DNA of 64,000 nucleotides from Actinomadura sp. DC4 (GCF_030406325.1 NZ_JAUEQY010000027.1:62001-126000); one strand, 5' to 3'. Shown: positions 41,136 through 50,402, numbered from the stretch's first letter. Notes: a model not told the origin generated them from the sequence alone. Numbers and translations: made by a program.

Positions 41136-44100
41136 ATGAGATCGAAGCCCCTCCCGTCCATCCGCGGCCTGTACCTGACGGCCGCGGCGGTGGTCGCCGC
41201 CTCGTGCGCGATCGTGGGCCCGGCCACCGCGGCCACGACGCGTACGCCGGCTCCACCCGCCCGATCCGGTGACACGACCGACACGACGGCCAGGCCGCCG
41301 ATCAGGTCGGCGTTCGCCCCCGGGCGCTACATCGTCACGCTCGCGACCAAGCCCGTCGCCACCTACGAGGGCGGCGTGGCGGGCATCGCCAGGACCAGGC
41401 CTGCCAAGGGCGCGAAGGTCAACGCCGCCTCGTCGGACGCCCGCGCGCTCGGCGGCTACCTCAGGCGCCAGCAGGACTCCGCCGCCGGCAGCGTGCACGC
41501 GGTCGCCGACCAGCACTTCACCGTCGCGCTCAACGGGTTCTCCGCGAAGCTGACGGCCGCGCAGGCCACGGCGCTTTCCCACAGTGCCGGCGTCACCTCC
41601 GTCGTCCCGGACAAGATCCACACGATTCAGGACGACAAGCGCTCGACCGACTTCCTCGGCCTGTCGGGCAAGTCCGGCTTGTGGAAGGCCGCAGGAGGGA
41701 CCAAGAAGGCCGGCAAGGGCATCGTCGTCGGCGACATCGACACCGGTATCTGGCCGGAGGCCACGTCGTTCGCCGGGCCCGCTCTCGGGGCCGAGCCGGT
41801 GGCGTCCGCGCCCTTCCGCGCGTACCGCGACGGAGCGGCCATCGTCCAGCACAAGGCCGACGGCTCGACGTTCACCGGCGCCTGCCAGACCGGCGAGCAG
41901 TTCACCGCCACCGCGTGCAACACCAAGCTGATCAGCGCCCGCTACTTCGACGCCGGATTCCTCGACGTGGTCGGCGGCGCCTCCGGGCTGAACGACTACC
42001 AGTCGGCGCGCGACGGCGAGGGCCACGGTACTCACACGGCCTCCACCGCGGCCGGGGACGCCGGCGTCGAGGCCTCGATCCACGGCCGCGACTTCGGCGA
42101 CATCTCCGGAGTGGCGCCGGCGGCGTCCATCGCCGTCTACAAGGCGCTGTGGACCGGAAAGACCACCTCGGGCGGTACGACCTCCGACATCGTGGCCGCC
42201 ATCGACCAGGCCGTCAGTGACGGCGTGGACGTCATCAACTACTCGGTGGGCAGCATCTTCGAGTCCGACGTGAACGACCCGGTGCAGCTGGCCTTCCTGT
42301 CCGCGGCCTCGGCCGGGATCTTCGTGGCCACCGCCGGCGGCAACGCCGGCCCGGACGCCTCCTCGCTGGACAACACCGCGCCCTGGACCACCACCGTGGC
42401 CGCCAGCACGATCGCGCCGTACCTCGCGACGGTGAAGCTGGGCAACGGCCACGCCTACGCCGGCGCGAGTGTGAGCGTGACCGCGACGGTCGGGCCGAAG
42501 CCGCTCGTACGGTCCGGCGACATCGCCGCGCCCGGTGCCGCGGCCTCCGACGCCGCCCTGTGCCAGCCGTCCACGCTCGACCCGGACAAGGCCAAGGACA
42601 AGATCGTGGTCTGTGACCGCGGCGTCAACGACCGCGTGGCCAAGTCCGCCGAGGTCCAGCGGGCGGGCGGCGCCGGCATGGTCCTGGTGAACCTCACCGA
42701 CCTGGACACCGACGCCGACGCGCACAGCGTGCCCACGGTCCACCTGAACACCCCGGACGCGACCGCCGTACGGGACTACGCGGCGACGTCCGGGGCCACC
42801 GCGACCCTGGTGCCGGGCAACACGAGCGGCGCGTCCGTCCCGTACCCGCAGATCGCCGGGTTCTCCTCGCGCGGTCCGTCGCGGTCGAACAGCGGTGACC
42901 TGCTCAAGCCCGACATCGCGGCGCCCGGAGTGTCGATCCTGGCCGCCGTCGCGCCCCCGACCAACTCCGGCGACGGCTTCGCCTTCGAGTCCGGGACGTC
43001 GATGGCCACCCCGCACATCGCCGGCCTGGCCGCCATCTACCTGGGGCTGCACCCGACGATGTCACCGATGGCGATCAAGTCCGCGCTGATGACGACGGCC
43101 AAGCCCACGAAGAACGCGGACGGAAGCGTCAACGAGGACGTCTTCGCCCAGGGCGCGGGCGAGGTCACCCCGCGGTCGATGCTCGACCCCGGGGTGGTCT
43201 ATGACTCCTCCGACAACGACTGGCTCGCGTACCTGACCGGCCGCGGCGTGAACACCGGCGTCCCCGGCATCAGCACCTCGCAGCTCAACTCGCCGTCGAT
43301 CGCCTCGGGTCACCTGCTCGGCACCGAGACGTTCACCCGGACGCTCACGGCCGAGACACCGGGCCTCTACCACGCGACGATCTCGGTCCCCGGCATGCAG
43401 GCGAAGGTCAGCCCCGGCATCCTGAACTTCGGCCAGGCGGGCGACACTCACACCTTCACCGTCACCCTCACCCAGACCACCGCGCCCTCCGGGAGGGCGA
43501 CGTCGGGCTCGCTGACCTGGAGCGGGGCCGGGACGGCGGCGCGCAGCCCGATCGTGGTCACGCCGGTCGGCGCGGACGCGCCGGCCCAGGTATCGGGTTC
43601 TGGTAAGTCGGGCTCGGTGTCCTACCAGGTGACGCCGGGCAGCGACCGCCTGTCGCTGAGGGCGTACGGGCTCGTCTCCGGCCCGGCGCAGAAGGGCGCG
43701 GTGGACGGCAGCGACCCGAACAACCAGGCCGCGTACCCCTTCACCGTCACGGCCACGACGAAGGCGGTCCAGGTCACGTCGCAGACCGAGGACCCGAACG
43801 CGGCCGCCGCGGTCATCCTCGTGCAGGGCGACTACGCCACCGGCGGCTCCATCCTGGCGTTCGGCGACGTCGCGAGCCGTTCCCAGATCACCGAGAGTGG
43901 TCTCGAACCGGGCCACTACACGGCGTACGTCGTCGCGCTGAGCAACGCGCCGGGGACCACGTCGACGCCGTTCACCTACCGGGCGAACATCGTCGACGCC
44001 TCCGACGCGGGCCACACGCTGTCGGTGTCGCCTGCCACCGCGACCGCGCCGCGCGGCCAGGCGTTCACCGCCACGGCCAAGTGGACCGGCGCGGACGCGG

Positions 44101-44165
44101 ACGTGCCCGCCACCGGTTACGTGGAATACCCCCACGGAACCGGCACGGTGGTCAGCGTCAACTGA
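41136..44165 (+). CDS. Secreted subtilisin-like serine protease (S8A, plant-subtilase type)
   Basis: 1009 residues. The signal peptide (1 to about 33) is followed by an I9 prodomain (about 60-155; RYIVTLATKP and LSHSAGVTSVVPD). The catalytic triad reads Asp in GDIDTGIWPE, His in GHGTHTAS and Ser in SGTSMATPH. A PA domain (about 430-560) is inserted before the Ser, as in plant subtilases. The C-terminus is fibronectin/Ig-like beta sandwiches. It degrades extracellular proteins. TTAGG lies 5 bases before ATG 41136. Confidence 0.93.
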   Translation: MRSKPLPSIRGLYLTAAAVVAASCAIVGPATAATTRTPAPPARSGDTTDTTARPPIRSAFAPGRYIVTLATKPVATYEGGVAGIARTRPAKGAKVNAASSDARALGGYLRRQQDSAAGSVHAVADQHFTVALNGFSAKLTAAQATALSHSAGVTSVVPDKIHTIQDDKRSTDFLGLSGKSGLWKAAGGTKKAGKGIVVGDIDTGIWPEATSFAGPALGAEPVASAPFRAYRDGAAIVQHKADGSTFTGACQTGEQFTATACNTKLISARYFDAGFLDVVGGASGLNDYQSARDGEGHGTHTASTAAGDAGVEASIHGRDFGDISGVAPAASIAVYKALWTGKTTSGGTTSDIVAAIDQAVSDGVDVINYSVGSIFESDVNDPVQLAFLSAASAGIFVATAGGNAGPDASSLDNTAPWTTTVAASTIAPYLATVKLGNGHAYAGASVSVTATVGPKPLVRSGDIAAPGAAASDAALCQPSTLDPDKAKDKIVVCDRGVNDRVAKSAEVQRAGGAGMVLVNLTDLDTDADAHSVPTVHLNTPDATAVRDYAATSGATATLVPGNTSGASVPYPQIAGFSSRGPSRSNSGDLLKPDIAAPGVSILAAVAPPTNSGDGFAFESGTSMATPHIAGLAAIYLGLHPTMSPMAIKSALMTTAKPTKNADGSVNEDVFAQGAGEVTPRSMLDPGVVYDSSDNDWLAYLTGRGVNTGVPGISTSQLNSPSIASGHLLGTETFTRTLTAETPGLYHATISVPGMQAKVSPGILNFGQAGDTHTFTVTLTQTTAPSGRATSGSLTWSGAGTAARSPIVVTPVGADAPAQVSGSGKSGSVSYQVTPGSDRLSLRAYGLVSGPAQKGAVDGSDPNNQAAYPFTVTATTKAVQVTSQTEDPNAAAAVILVQGDYATGGSILAFGDVASRSQITESGLEPGHYTAYVVALSNAPGTTSTPFTYRANIVDASDAGHTLSVSPATATAPRGQAFTATAKWTGADADVPATGYVEYPHGTGTVVSVN

Positions 44166-44179
44166 TCCGCCACCGCGAC

Positions 44180-44213
44180 GTGGTCCGCCGGCTCGCACGA
44201 GCCGGCGGACCAC
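44180..44213. terminator. Very stable hairpin terminator
   Basis: A 16-bp perfect inverted repeat (44180-44195 with 44198-44213) with a tight loop, 15 bases after the subtilase stop and facing the DUF397 gene end, so it can stop transcription from both sides. Confidence 0.8.
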
Positions 44214-44279
44214 GCCGTACGTCCGGACGGCGTCGGCCCCCTCTGCCCGAACGGGCGGAGGGGCTGGCACGTGGGGGGA

Positions 44280-44432
44280 CTACTTGACGTCGACTACGGC
44301 GATCTCGACGCAGGCGCCGCCGTTGTTGCTGCTGCGCCGCGACTTGCGCCACTGGACGGCGATCTCGACGCAGTTGCCGCCGTTGTCGCTGCTGCGCTTC
44401 GACTTGCGCCACTCGGCGTTCTTCAGGTCCAT
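44280..44432 (-). CDS. DUF397-type peptide made of two copies of the family's N-terminal half
   Basis: 50 residues, starting MDLKNAEWRKSKRSS, with the DUF397 hallmark NGGNCVEIAV. The motif then repeats from residue 28 (WRKSRRSSNNGGACVEIAV) and the protein stops, whereas normal DUF397 proteins (about 60-70 residues) continue into a VRDSKDP...F...EW segment that is missing here. The ATG lies inside the 3' end of the XRE/DUF5753 gene, the usual regulatory partner. DUF397 proteins work with DUF5753 regulators in actinomycete development and antibiotic control. Confidence 0.85.
   Translation of the reverse strand: MDLKNAEWRKSKRSSDNGGNCVEIAVQWRKSRRSSNNGGACVEIAVVDVK
44292..44411 (-). repeat. 60-bp tandem duplication in the DUF397 gene
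   Basis: Units at 44352-44411 and 44292-44351 are in frame; 51 of the first 57 bases match, so the duplication is fairly recent. Confidence 0.9.
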
Positions 44433-45199
44433 CTTTCCTCTGCTGTTCTCTGGATGAAGTCCAGCGACTCTTGTTGAGGTAGGGCGTACGTGCGGATGGT
44501 TTCCCAGACGTCTTCGAGTCTGGCGATATCGTCGTGGCTTCCCGTGACGATTCCGCGAACGGCCGTCTCGACGTATGCCACCTCCCTGCCGTCGACGTTA
44601 CCGATCGCGAAAGCACCTGACAATCGCGGGCTCACGTCTGATCGGATGATCTGGATGGTGAGCCTTTCGGACACGCTCTCGACTAGGCGCTTCAATTGAT
44701 TGTGCATGACCTCCGGTCCGCCCTTGTTGCGGTACAGAACTGCTTCGTCCAGGACGCACCGCAATGTGGGTGGAGTCTCGCCGGTGAGGATGGCCTGACG
44801 TTCCATTCGCGCTTGTACGGCGGCTTCGTCGCCCTTGAGGAGTGAGCGGGCGTAGTCCTCAGTCTGCAGCAGGCCGGGGATGATGGCCATCTCGAAATTC
44901 CGCAGAGAGGACGCGCGGCGCTCTTCGATGAGCCAGTCGCGCATCCAGCTTGGCAGGCTTTCGATGTCGAGTAGGTCGTAGATGTCGACTAATGCCTCCG
45001 GGGGGAGTGTCAGTGCGGCCTCGACCGCGACGATCATTTCTCGGGAGGGGCGTTCGCGCCCGGTCTCGATGGCGCTGATGGTCTTGTCCGAGCAGGGGAT
45101 CAAGGCGGCTAGCTGGGCCTGGGTGTGTCCGCGAAGCTTGCGGTAGCGGCGGACGGCCGCCGCGAGTTTCTTCAACGCGGGACTTGGGGGATTGCCCAT
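44423..45199 (-). CDS. XRE-family regulator with DUF5753 domain
   Basis: 258 residues. The helix-turn-helix (residues 8-65; HTQAQLAALIPCSDKTISAIETGRERPS) is followed by the DUF5753 domain (about 85-255; EMAIIPGLLQTEDYARSLL and GSHDDIARLEDVWETIRTYAL). ATG 45199 and 45202 are adjacent; AAGGA favours 45199. It is co-transcribed with the overlapping DUF397 gene and divergent from the ATPase/HTH pair. GC content is lower than in neighbouring genes. Confidence 0.9.
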   Translation of the reverse strand: MGNPPSPALKKLAAAVRRYRKLRGHTQAQLAALIPCSDKTISAIETGRERPSREMIVAVEAALTLPPEALVDIYDLLDIESLPSWMRDWLIEERRASSLRNFEMAIIPGLLQTEDYARSLLKGDEAAVQARMERQAILTGETPPTLRCVLDEAVLYRNKGGPEVMHNQLKRLVESVSERLTIQIIRSDVSPRLSGAFAIGNVDGREVAYVETAVRGIVTGSHDDIARLEDVWETIRTYALPQQESLDFIQRTAEERWT

Positions 45200-45344
45200 C
45201 ATGTCCTTTCTGTCAGATTCTTGAAATTTCTCGTTGCGTTGCGGGGCGCATGGAAATCTCTCCGAATGGGGTGCCTCTGCTGGCGAGCGTATCGCCGTGC
45301 GGTCAGCCTTGTCAGACGTCAACGAAATAGTCTGGAGAGAGGCG

Positions 45345-45743
45345 ATGGATCGAGCAGAGGCGATGCCGCCATGCAGTTATCGGCTCCCACTTCCCCCGCA
45401 CAAGATTGCGTCGCGGCAGGCGCATCGGGTCCTCGAATGGGCGCTGCGGGATTGGCGAGTGGGCGGCGAGGCGGCCGACAACACACGCGTGGTGCTTTCG
45501 GAGATGGTGACGAACGCGCTGACCCACTCACTGGAGGTCTTCCGGCTGTCACTGCACCTACGGCCGGACCAGATCCTGATCGAGGTGTGGGACGGCGCGG
45601 ACGGCATGCCCTACGTCGGCTTGCCGGACGGGCTGGCCGTCAACGGGCGCGGCATGTTCCTCGTGGACGCGCTCAGCAAGGAGTGGGGCGTACGCGCGGA
45701 GGCCGACGGCGGCAAGACCGTATGGGCGAAGGTCGCGCGGTGA
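45345..45743 (+). CDS. RsbW-like ATP-binding protein (HATPase_c_2)
   Basis: 132 residues with the anti-sigma-factor kinase fold: N-box SEMVTNALTHS, G1 VWDGADGMP and G2 NGRGMFLVDALS. ATG 45345 follows GGAGAGAGG. Small proteins of this type are abundant in actinomycetes and may be serine kinases or binding switches. The following gene starts on its stop codon (GTGA), so the two products are made together. Confidence 0.88.
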   Translation: MDRAEAMPPCSYRLPLPPHKIASRQAHRVLEWALRDWRVGGEAADNTRVVLSEMVTNALTHSLEVFRLSLHLRPDQILIEVWDGADGMPYVGLPDGLAVNGRGMFLVDALSKEWGVRAEADGGKTVWAKVAR

Positions 45744-46105
45744 ACGACGACGAGCTCCTGCGGCCGAGAGAGGTCGCCGAGATCTTCGGCGTCCGCCCGA
45801 CGACGATCGCCCGGTGGGCGCGCGAGGGCAGGCTCACCCCGCTGTACACGCCGGGCGGCCACCGCCGTTACCTCCACCGCCACATCCGCGCGATGCTGGA
45901 CGAGGGGCCGGAGACGGACACCTTCGAGCAGCGGATCGCCGGGGACGCCGCCCGCCTGTACGACCAGGGCTGGACCATTCGCCAGGTCGCCGCTCGCTTC
46001 GGCTGTAGTTACGGCGTCATGCGAAGAATCCTGCGAACGCAGGTCCGGCTGCGCAACCGAGGCGGAAGCCCGCGAGGCCTTCCAGCCGGCGGCGGAGCGC
46101 CGTAA
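45740..46105 (+). CDS. Small MerR/BldC-like HTH protein with a second HTH
   Basis: 121 residues. The N-terminal MerR-type helix-turn-helix (residues 6-45; RPREVAEIFGVRPTTIARWA and TPGGHRRYLHR) is of the single-domain BldC/excisionase kind. A second helix-turn-helix-like segment (GWTIRQVAARFGCSYGVMRR) lies near residue 85. It is coupled to the ATP-binding protein, and the pair faces the XRE/DUF397 pair. Confidence 0.82.
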   Translation: MNDDELLRPREVAEIFGVRPTTIARWAREGRLTPLYTPGGHRRYLHRHIRAMLDEGPETDTFEQRIAGDAARLYDQGWTIRQVAARFGCSYGVMRRILRTQVRLRNRGGSPRGLPAGGGAP

Positions 46106-46189
46106 TAATGATCACCTGGAAATTCCCCCCGGAAAGGGCGCTCAACGGTCGAGACGACGACCCCCAAGGCCGCTGGAACCGCAACGGGA

Positions 46190-46561
46190 ATGACGACCGT
46201 CTACCGGGTCCTGGCGATCGTGACGACCTTAGTGATCGTCGTCCAGTTCTTCCTCGCGGGCCTGGGCGCGTTCCACGACGTGCGCACGGGTGAGACGAAC
46301 CGCTTCGGCGCGCACGAGACGGTCGGCTACGTCATCGCGGGCCTGAGCATCGTCCTGCTGGTGGCCGCCCTCCTGGCCCGGCTCGGCGGCCGGGCGGTCG
46401 GCATGGTCGCCTTCCTGTTCGTCCTCGCCGGCCCCGTCCAGGTCCTGCTGGCCAAGGCGGGCACGGACCACAGCGAGGTGTTCGGCGCACTGCACGGCCT
46501 GGTCGGCGCCCTGATCCTCGGCTTCTCCGGCACCCTGATCCGCCTGGGCCGCAGGACCTGA
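46190..46561 (+). CDS. Four-TM membrane protein (DUF6220-like)
   Basis: 123 residues with TM helices near 6-26, 45-65, 70-88 and 98-117 and a His-containing loop (FGAHETVGY). The function of this family is not known. ATG 46190 was chosen because it starts directly before the first helix. It converges on the VOC gene with 6 bases between stops. Confidence 0.7.
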   Translation: MTTVYRVLAIVTTLVIVVQFFLAGLGAFHDVRTGETNRFGAHETVGYVIAGLSIVLLVAALLARLGGRAVGMVAFLFVLAGPVQVLLAKAGTDHSEVFGALHGLVGALILGFSGTLIRLGRRT

Positions 46562-46567
46562 CCGGGG

Positions 46568-46963
46568 TCACGCCTCGTCGGTGAGTGACCAGAGCGAGAG
46601 CTGGAGCCCGGCCGGCGCGGACATCCGGGAGGTCACCGCCTTGAACGGGCCGAGTTTCGGCGCGGCGATCAGCTCCCCGCCGGCGCCGGTCAGCTCGCCG
46701 GTGACCTTCTCGGTGTCGTCGACCTCCAGCGCGACGCGGATGTGCCCGGCCACGCGGCGGCCGACCTCCATCTCGTCGATGTACTCCGCCTGGACCGGGT
46801 CGGCGATCTCCAGCGTGGCCCGCCCGGCCTCCAGGATCGCGACCCGTCCTCCGGGACCGGCGATCGCGTCGCGCTGCGGCATGCCGAGCACGTCGCGGTA
46901 GAAGCGCACCGCCTCGTCGTAGTCGTCGGTGGTCACGACGAGGCGCAGCTCGCGTACGGACAT
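46568..46963 (-). CDS. VOC-family protein
   Basis: 131 residues, one VOC domain of two beta-alpha-beta modules (LRLVVTTDDYDEAVRFYRDVLG and GHIRVALEVDD). The metal-ligand positions are only partly filled, so it may act as a binding protein or a lyase. It stands alone. Confidence 0.85.
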   Translation of the reverse strand: MSVRELRLVVTTDDYDEAVRFYRDVLGMPQRDAIAGPGGRVAILEAGRATLEIADPVQAEYIDEMEVGRRVAGHIRVALEVDDTEKVTGELTGAGGELIAAPKLGPFKAVTSRMSAPAGLQLSLWSLTDEA

Positions 46964-47109
46964 GATGATTCTCCTCGATCAGGCGGGGACGACGAGGATA
47001 CGTGCCGGTCGGAAGAATCCTCCCGTCGCATGTCGAGGCCGCGGTCGCGGCTCCGACTACCCTCACGAAGGCGCCCGAGAGGGGCGCCGCCGGCACAGGG
47101 GAGCGCGCC

Positions 47110-47679
47110 ATGCGAAAGATCATTTACTGGGTCCACGCGTCGGTCGACGGGTACGTCGCGGGGCCGAACGGGGAGTTCGACTGGCCGTCCGTGGGCCCGG
47201 AGCTGTTCGCGTACTCGGAGAAGATGAACGAGCGGGTGGACACTCTGCTGTACGGCCGCAAGGTGTGGGAGGGCATGGCCGCGTACTGGCCGACGGCCGA
47301 CGCGGATCCGGACACCACCGATGACCACTCACGCGTGTTCGCCCCGTACTGGCGCGAGACCGCGAAGATCGTCCTCTCCCGTACGCTGACGGAGGCGGGC
47401 TGGGGCACCCGCGTGATCGGAGAGAACGTCGCCGAGGAGATCGCGGCGCTCAAGGCGGGCCCCGGCAGGGACATCCTGCTGACCGGCGGCGCGGAGGCCG
47501 CGGCGTCGCTGACCGAACTCGGCCTGCTGGACGACTACCGCGTCGTCATCCACCCGGTGGTCCTCGGCGGCGGCCCGAAGCTGTTCATGGAGCCGAAGGA
47601 CCGCATCGGCCTGGAACTGGTCGACTCACGCGTCTTCGACTCCAAGACCGTCCTCCTCCGCTACTCGCGGCCGGCCTGA
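47110..47679 (+). CDS. Dihydrofolate-reductase-fold (RibD C-terminal) oxidoreductase
   Basis: 189 residues of the YyaP/RibD_C group: the start IIYWVHASVDGYVAGPNGEFDW, then LLYGRKVWEGM, LLTGGAEAAASL and LHPVVLGGG-like motifs bind NADPH. The role is probably reduction of a small heterocycle rather than folate. GGGGAG precedes ATG 47110. Confidence 0.87.
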   Translation: MRKIIYWVHASVDGYVAGPNGEFDWPSVGPELFAYSEKMNERVDTLLYGRKVWEGMAAYWPTADADPDTTDDHSRVFAPYWRETAKIVLSRTLTEAGWGTRVIGENVAEEIAALKAGPGRDILLTGGAEAAASLTELGLLDDYRVVIHPVVLGGGPKLFMEPKDRIGLELVDSRVFDSKTVLLRYSRPA

Positions 47680-47724
47680 GCCGTCACGGGTCCGCCTCCC
47701 GGGGCGCGATCGTAGGATGTGCCC

Positions 47725-48183
47725 ATGAAGATCATCGTCGACGACCTGAGCGGCCCGGAGATCGCCGCGTTCATCGACGACCACGTGCGGGACATGCGGG
47801 AGCTCACTCCGCTGGAGAGCAAGCACGCCCTGGACCTCGACGGGCTGCGCAGGCCGGAGATCACGTTCTGGTCGGTGTACGACGACGACGCGCTGGTCGG
47901 CTGCGGTGCGATCAAGCGCCTGTCCGCCGACCACGCCGAGGTGAAGGCGATGCGCACGGCGTCGGCGCGCAAGCGCGGCGGAGTCGCGTCCCTCCTGCTG
48001 GAGCACATGATCGCCGAGGCGCGGCGGATGGGGTTCGCCCGCCTGAGCCTGGAGACCGGCACGGCCGAGCCGTTCCTCCCCGCGCGCCGGCTGTACGAGA
48101 AGTTCGGCTTCGTCTACACCGATCCCTTCGCGGACTACACGCTCGACCCGCACAGCACGTACATGACCAAGGTCCTGGGATGA
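47725..48183 (+). CDS. GNAT-family N-acetyltransferase
   Basis: 152 residues. The acetyl-CoA loop reads TASARKRGGVASLLLEHM (R-x-x-G variant), followed by RLSLETG and a C-terminal YEKFGF, like YsnE-type acetyltransferases. AGGA sits 7 bases before ATG 47725. The acceptor is unknown. Confidence 0.88.
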   Translation: MKIIVDDLSGPEIAAFIDDHVRDMRELTPLESKHALDLDGLRRPEITFWSVYDDDALVGCGAIKRLSADHAEVKAMRTASARKRGGVASLLLEHMIAEARRMGFARLSLETGTAEPFLPARRLYEKFGFVYTDPFADYTLDPHSTYMTKVLG

Positions 48184-48270
48184 GCGAGCCATCCGGATGT
48201 TCTCGGCATCCGGATGGCATGGGTATCCTTCAGGGATGAGCCCGGGTCCCACGGTCGTACGGGACGTCAC

Positions 48271-48900
48271 ATGACGAACCCGCCCCATCGCACCGGCACC
48301 GATCTGCTGGTCCTGCACTCGCTCCGCTGCGTCGGGTTCGCCCACCTCGCCCGCGTGTCCCGGGCCGCGGGGCTCACCGCGCCCGACGTCGAATCGGAGC
48401 TGATCGACCTCGCGGTGGCGGGGCTCGTCACGCGCGTGCCGGGGGAGTTCGGCGGATGGGGGCTCACCGAGGCCGGTCGCGCCGCGGACGCCGAGCGGAT
48501 CGGCGCCGAGCTCGACGCGGCCGGCGCGCGGGCCGCCGTCACCCGCGCGTACGAGGACTTCCTCGTGCTCAACCCCGAGCTCCTCGACCTCTGTACGGCC
48601 TGGCAGCTCCGCCCCGGCGACGGCGTTCCGACGCCGAACGACCACGCCGACCCCACCTACGACGCCCGGGTCCTGGAGCTGTTCACCGACTTCGACCGGC
48701 GCGCCGACGGCGTCTGCGCCGCTCTGGGCGCGGCGCTGCTGCGGTTCCGGAGGTACCGGGACCGGCTCACCGGCGCGCTCACGCGGGCCAGGGCCGGCGA
48801 GCTGGACTGTGTGGCGGACGGGCTCGAGTCCTACCACGGCGTGTGGTTCCAGCTCCACGAGGATCTGCTGGTCACGCTCGGCCTGCCACGGCATCGATGA
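48271..48900 (+). CDS. Winged-helix-like partner of the dikinase-like protein
   Basis: 209 residues. The first 80 resemble a MarR-like winged helix (LLVLHSLRCVGFAHLARVSRAAG and LVTRVPGEFGGWGLTEAGR); the rest is helical (AYEDFLVLNPELLDLCTAWQ). It overlaps the dikinase-like gene by ATGA. It may regulate that enzyme or its gene; a specific function is not known. Confidence 0.65.
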   Translation: MTNPPHRTGTDLLVLHSLRCVGFAHLARVSRAAGLTAPDVESELIDLAVAGLVTRVPGEFGGWGLTEAGRAADAERIGAELDAAGARAAVTRAYEDFLVLNPELLDLCTAWQLRPGDGVPTPNDHADPTYDARVLELFTDFDRRADGVCAALGAALLRFRRYRDRLTGALTRARAGELDCVADGLESYHGVWFQLHEDLLVTLGLPRHR

Positions 48901-50327
48901 CCTGGGTCCACCCGCTCTCGGCCGAGGTCACGGAGCCGGCGAGCGTCCTCGGCGCCAAGGGACACGGCCTCGTCGCGCTGCGGCGTCTCGGGCTTCCGGT
49001 GCCCCCCGGGTTCGTCATCGGCACCCGCGCGTGCCGCGCCCACCTCCGCGACGGGCGGCCGCCCGGCGGCCTCGCGGCAGAGACGGCCGATGCCGTACGC
49101 GCTCTCGAGGCCGCCACGGGACGGCGGCTCGGCGACCCCGGACGGCCGTTGACCGTGTCCGTCCGCTCGGGGGCCGGCGTGTCCATGCCCGGCATGATGA
49201 ACACGATCCTCAACCTCGGGCTCACCGCCGAGACCACGGCGGGACTCGCCGCCGAGACGGGCGACCCGTCGTTCGCGTCGGACTCCCGGCGGCGGTTCCT
49301 GTCCGGTTTCGCGGCCGCGGTACGTACCGGAGAGCCGGTCCCGGACGACGCCGCGGGCCAGCTCGAAGCGGCCGTCAGGGCCGTGTTCTCCTCATGGGAC
49401 ACCCCGCGCGCCCGTACGTACCGCGAGCTGCACGGCATCCCGCACGACCTCGGCACGGCCGTCACCGTACAGGCGATGGTCTTCGGGAACCGCGACGACC
49501 ACAGCGGCACCGGCGTGGCCTTCAGCCGCGACCCGAACACCGGCGAGAACACGCCGTACGGCGAGGTCCTGTTCGGGCGTCAGGGCGAGGACGTGGTCTC
49601 CGGGACGTCGGACACCCGGCCGCTGGCCGAGCTGGGCGAACGCGAGCCGGCGGCGTGGGCGGCGCTCCGGGCGGCCCTGGGGCGGATCGAGCGGCACTTC
49701 GGCGACGTGTGCCAGGTCGAGTTCACCGTGGAGTCGGGGAGGCTGTGGCTCTTGCAGGTACGCCCCGGGGGCCTCGCCGGGCCCGCCGCCGTACGCGTCG
49801 CGGTCGACCTGGCCGACGAGGGCGTGATCAGCCGCCGCTCGGCCCTGGAACGGGCGTCCGCCCGGCACCGCGCCCGTACGCCCCGCATCGCGACCGCCGG
49901 CCCGCTCGACATCCTGACCCGGGGCACGGGCGCCTGCCCGGGAGTGGCGTCCGGCCGGGTGGCGACCACCGCCGACCGGGCGGTACGGATGGCGGCCGGC
50001 GGGCCGGTCATCCTCGTGCGCCCGCACACCTCCCCGCTCGACATGCACGGGCTGGCCGCCGCCGCGGGTGTGGTCACCGCCCGTGGCGGCCCGGCCAGCC
50101 ACGCCGCCGTCGTCGCGCGTTCCCTGGGCAGACCCGCCGTCGTGGGAGCCGCGGGCCTCACCGTCGAAGCCGGGGGCGTACGGGCCGCGGGGCGCGTGCT
50201 GCCGGAAGGCGCCCTGATCACGATCGACGGCACTGGCGGGGAGGTCGTCGTCGGCCGCCCGCGCGTCGTCACGGACCCGGAAGGCCCGCACCTGCGCCGC
50301 CTGCTCGAATGGGCCGACGCCCTGTAG
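48897..50327 (+). CDS. Pyruvate-phosphate-dikinase-like protein without the substrate barrel
   Basis: 476 residues, about half the usual 870. An ATP-grasp-type nucleotide-binding domain covers residues 10-340 (SVRSGAGVSMPGMMNTILNLG; GTGVAFSRDPNTGEN; LWLLQVRPG). The swivelling phosphohistidine domain follows (360-460) with the catalytic His in GGPASHAAVVARSLG. The C-terminal PEP/pyruvate-binding TIM barrel is absent and there is no sign of it downstream. It can probably autophosphorylate from ATP; the final acceptor is unknown. Confidence 0.82.
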   Translation: MTWVHPLSAEVTEPASVLGAKGHGLVALRRLGLPVPPGFVIGTRACRAHLRDGRPPGGLAAETADAVRALEAATGRRLGDPGRPLTVSVRSGAGVSMPGMMNTILNLGLTAETTAGLAAETGDPSFASDSRRRFLSGFAAAVRTGEPVPDDAAGQLEAAVRAVFSSWDTPRARTYRELHGIPHDLGTAVTVQAMVFGNRDDHSGTGVAFSRDPNTGENTPYGEVLFGRQGEDVVSGTSDTRPLAELGEREPAAWAALRAALGRIERHFGDVCQVEFTVESGRLWLLQVRPGGLAGPAAVRVAVDLADEGVISRRSALERASARHRARTPRIATAGPLDILTRGTGACPGVASGRVATTADRAVRMAAGGPVILVRPHTSPLDMHGLAAAAGVVTARGGPASHAAVVARSLGRPAVVGAAGLTVEAGGVRAAGRVLPEGALITIDGTGGEVVVGRPRVVTDPEGPHLRRLLEWADAL

Positions 50328-50402
50328 CCGCACCGCGCGGAGAGGGCGGGATACCCTGCCCGCGGTGCCTCGAACCACGTGACCGGAGGAGTCGATGCCG
50401 AG

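Noticed and set aside
41067-43052. A 661-codon minus-strand frame opposite the subtilase
   Set aside because: Shadow frame produced by GC-rich codons; the plus-strand subtilase has all catalytic residues.
48897-50327. Rifampin phosphotransferase
   Set aside because: That enzyme has a third, drug-binding domain between the ATP-grasp and His domains, which is absent; the protein is about half the expected length.
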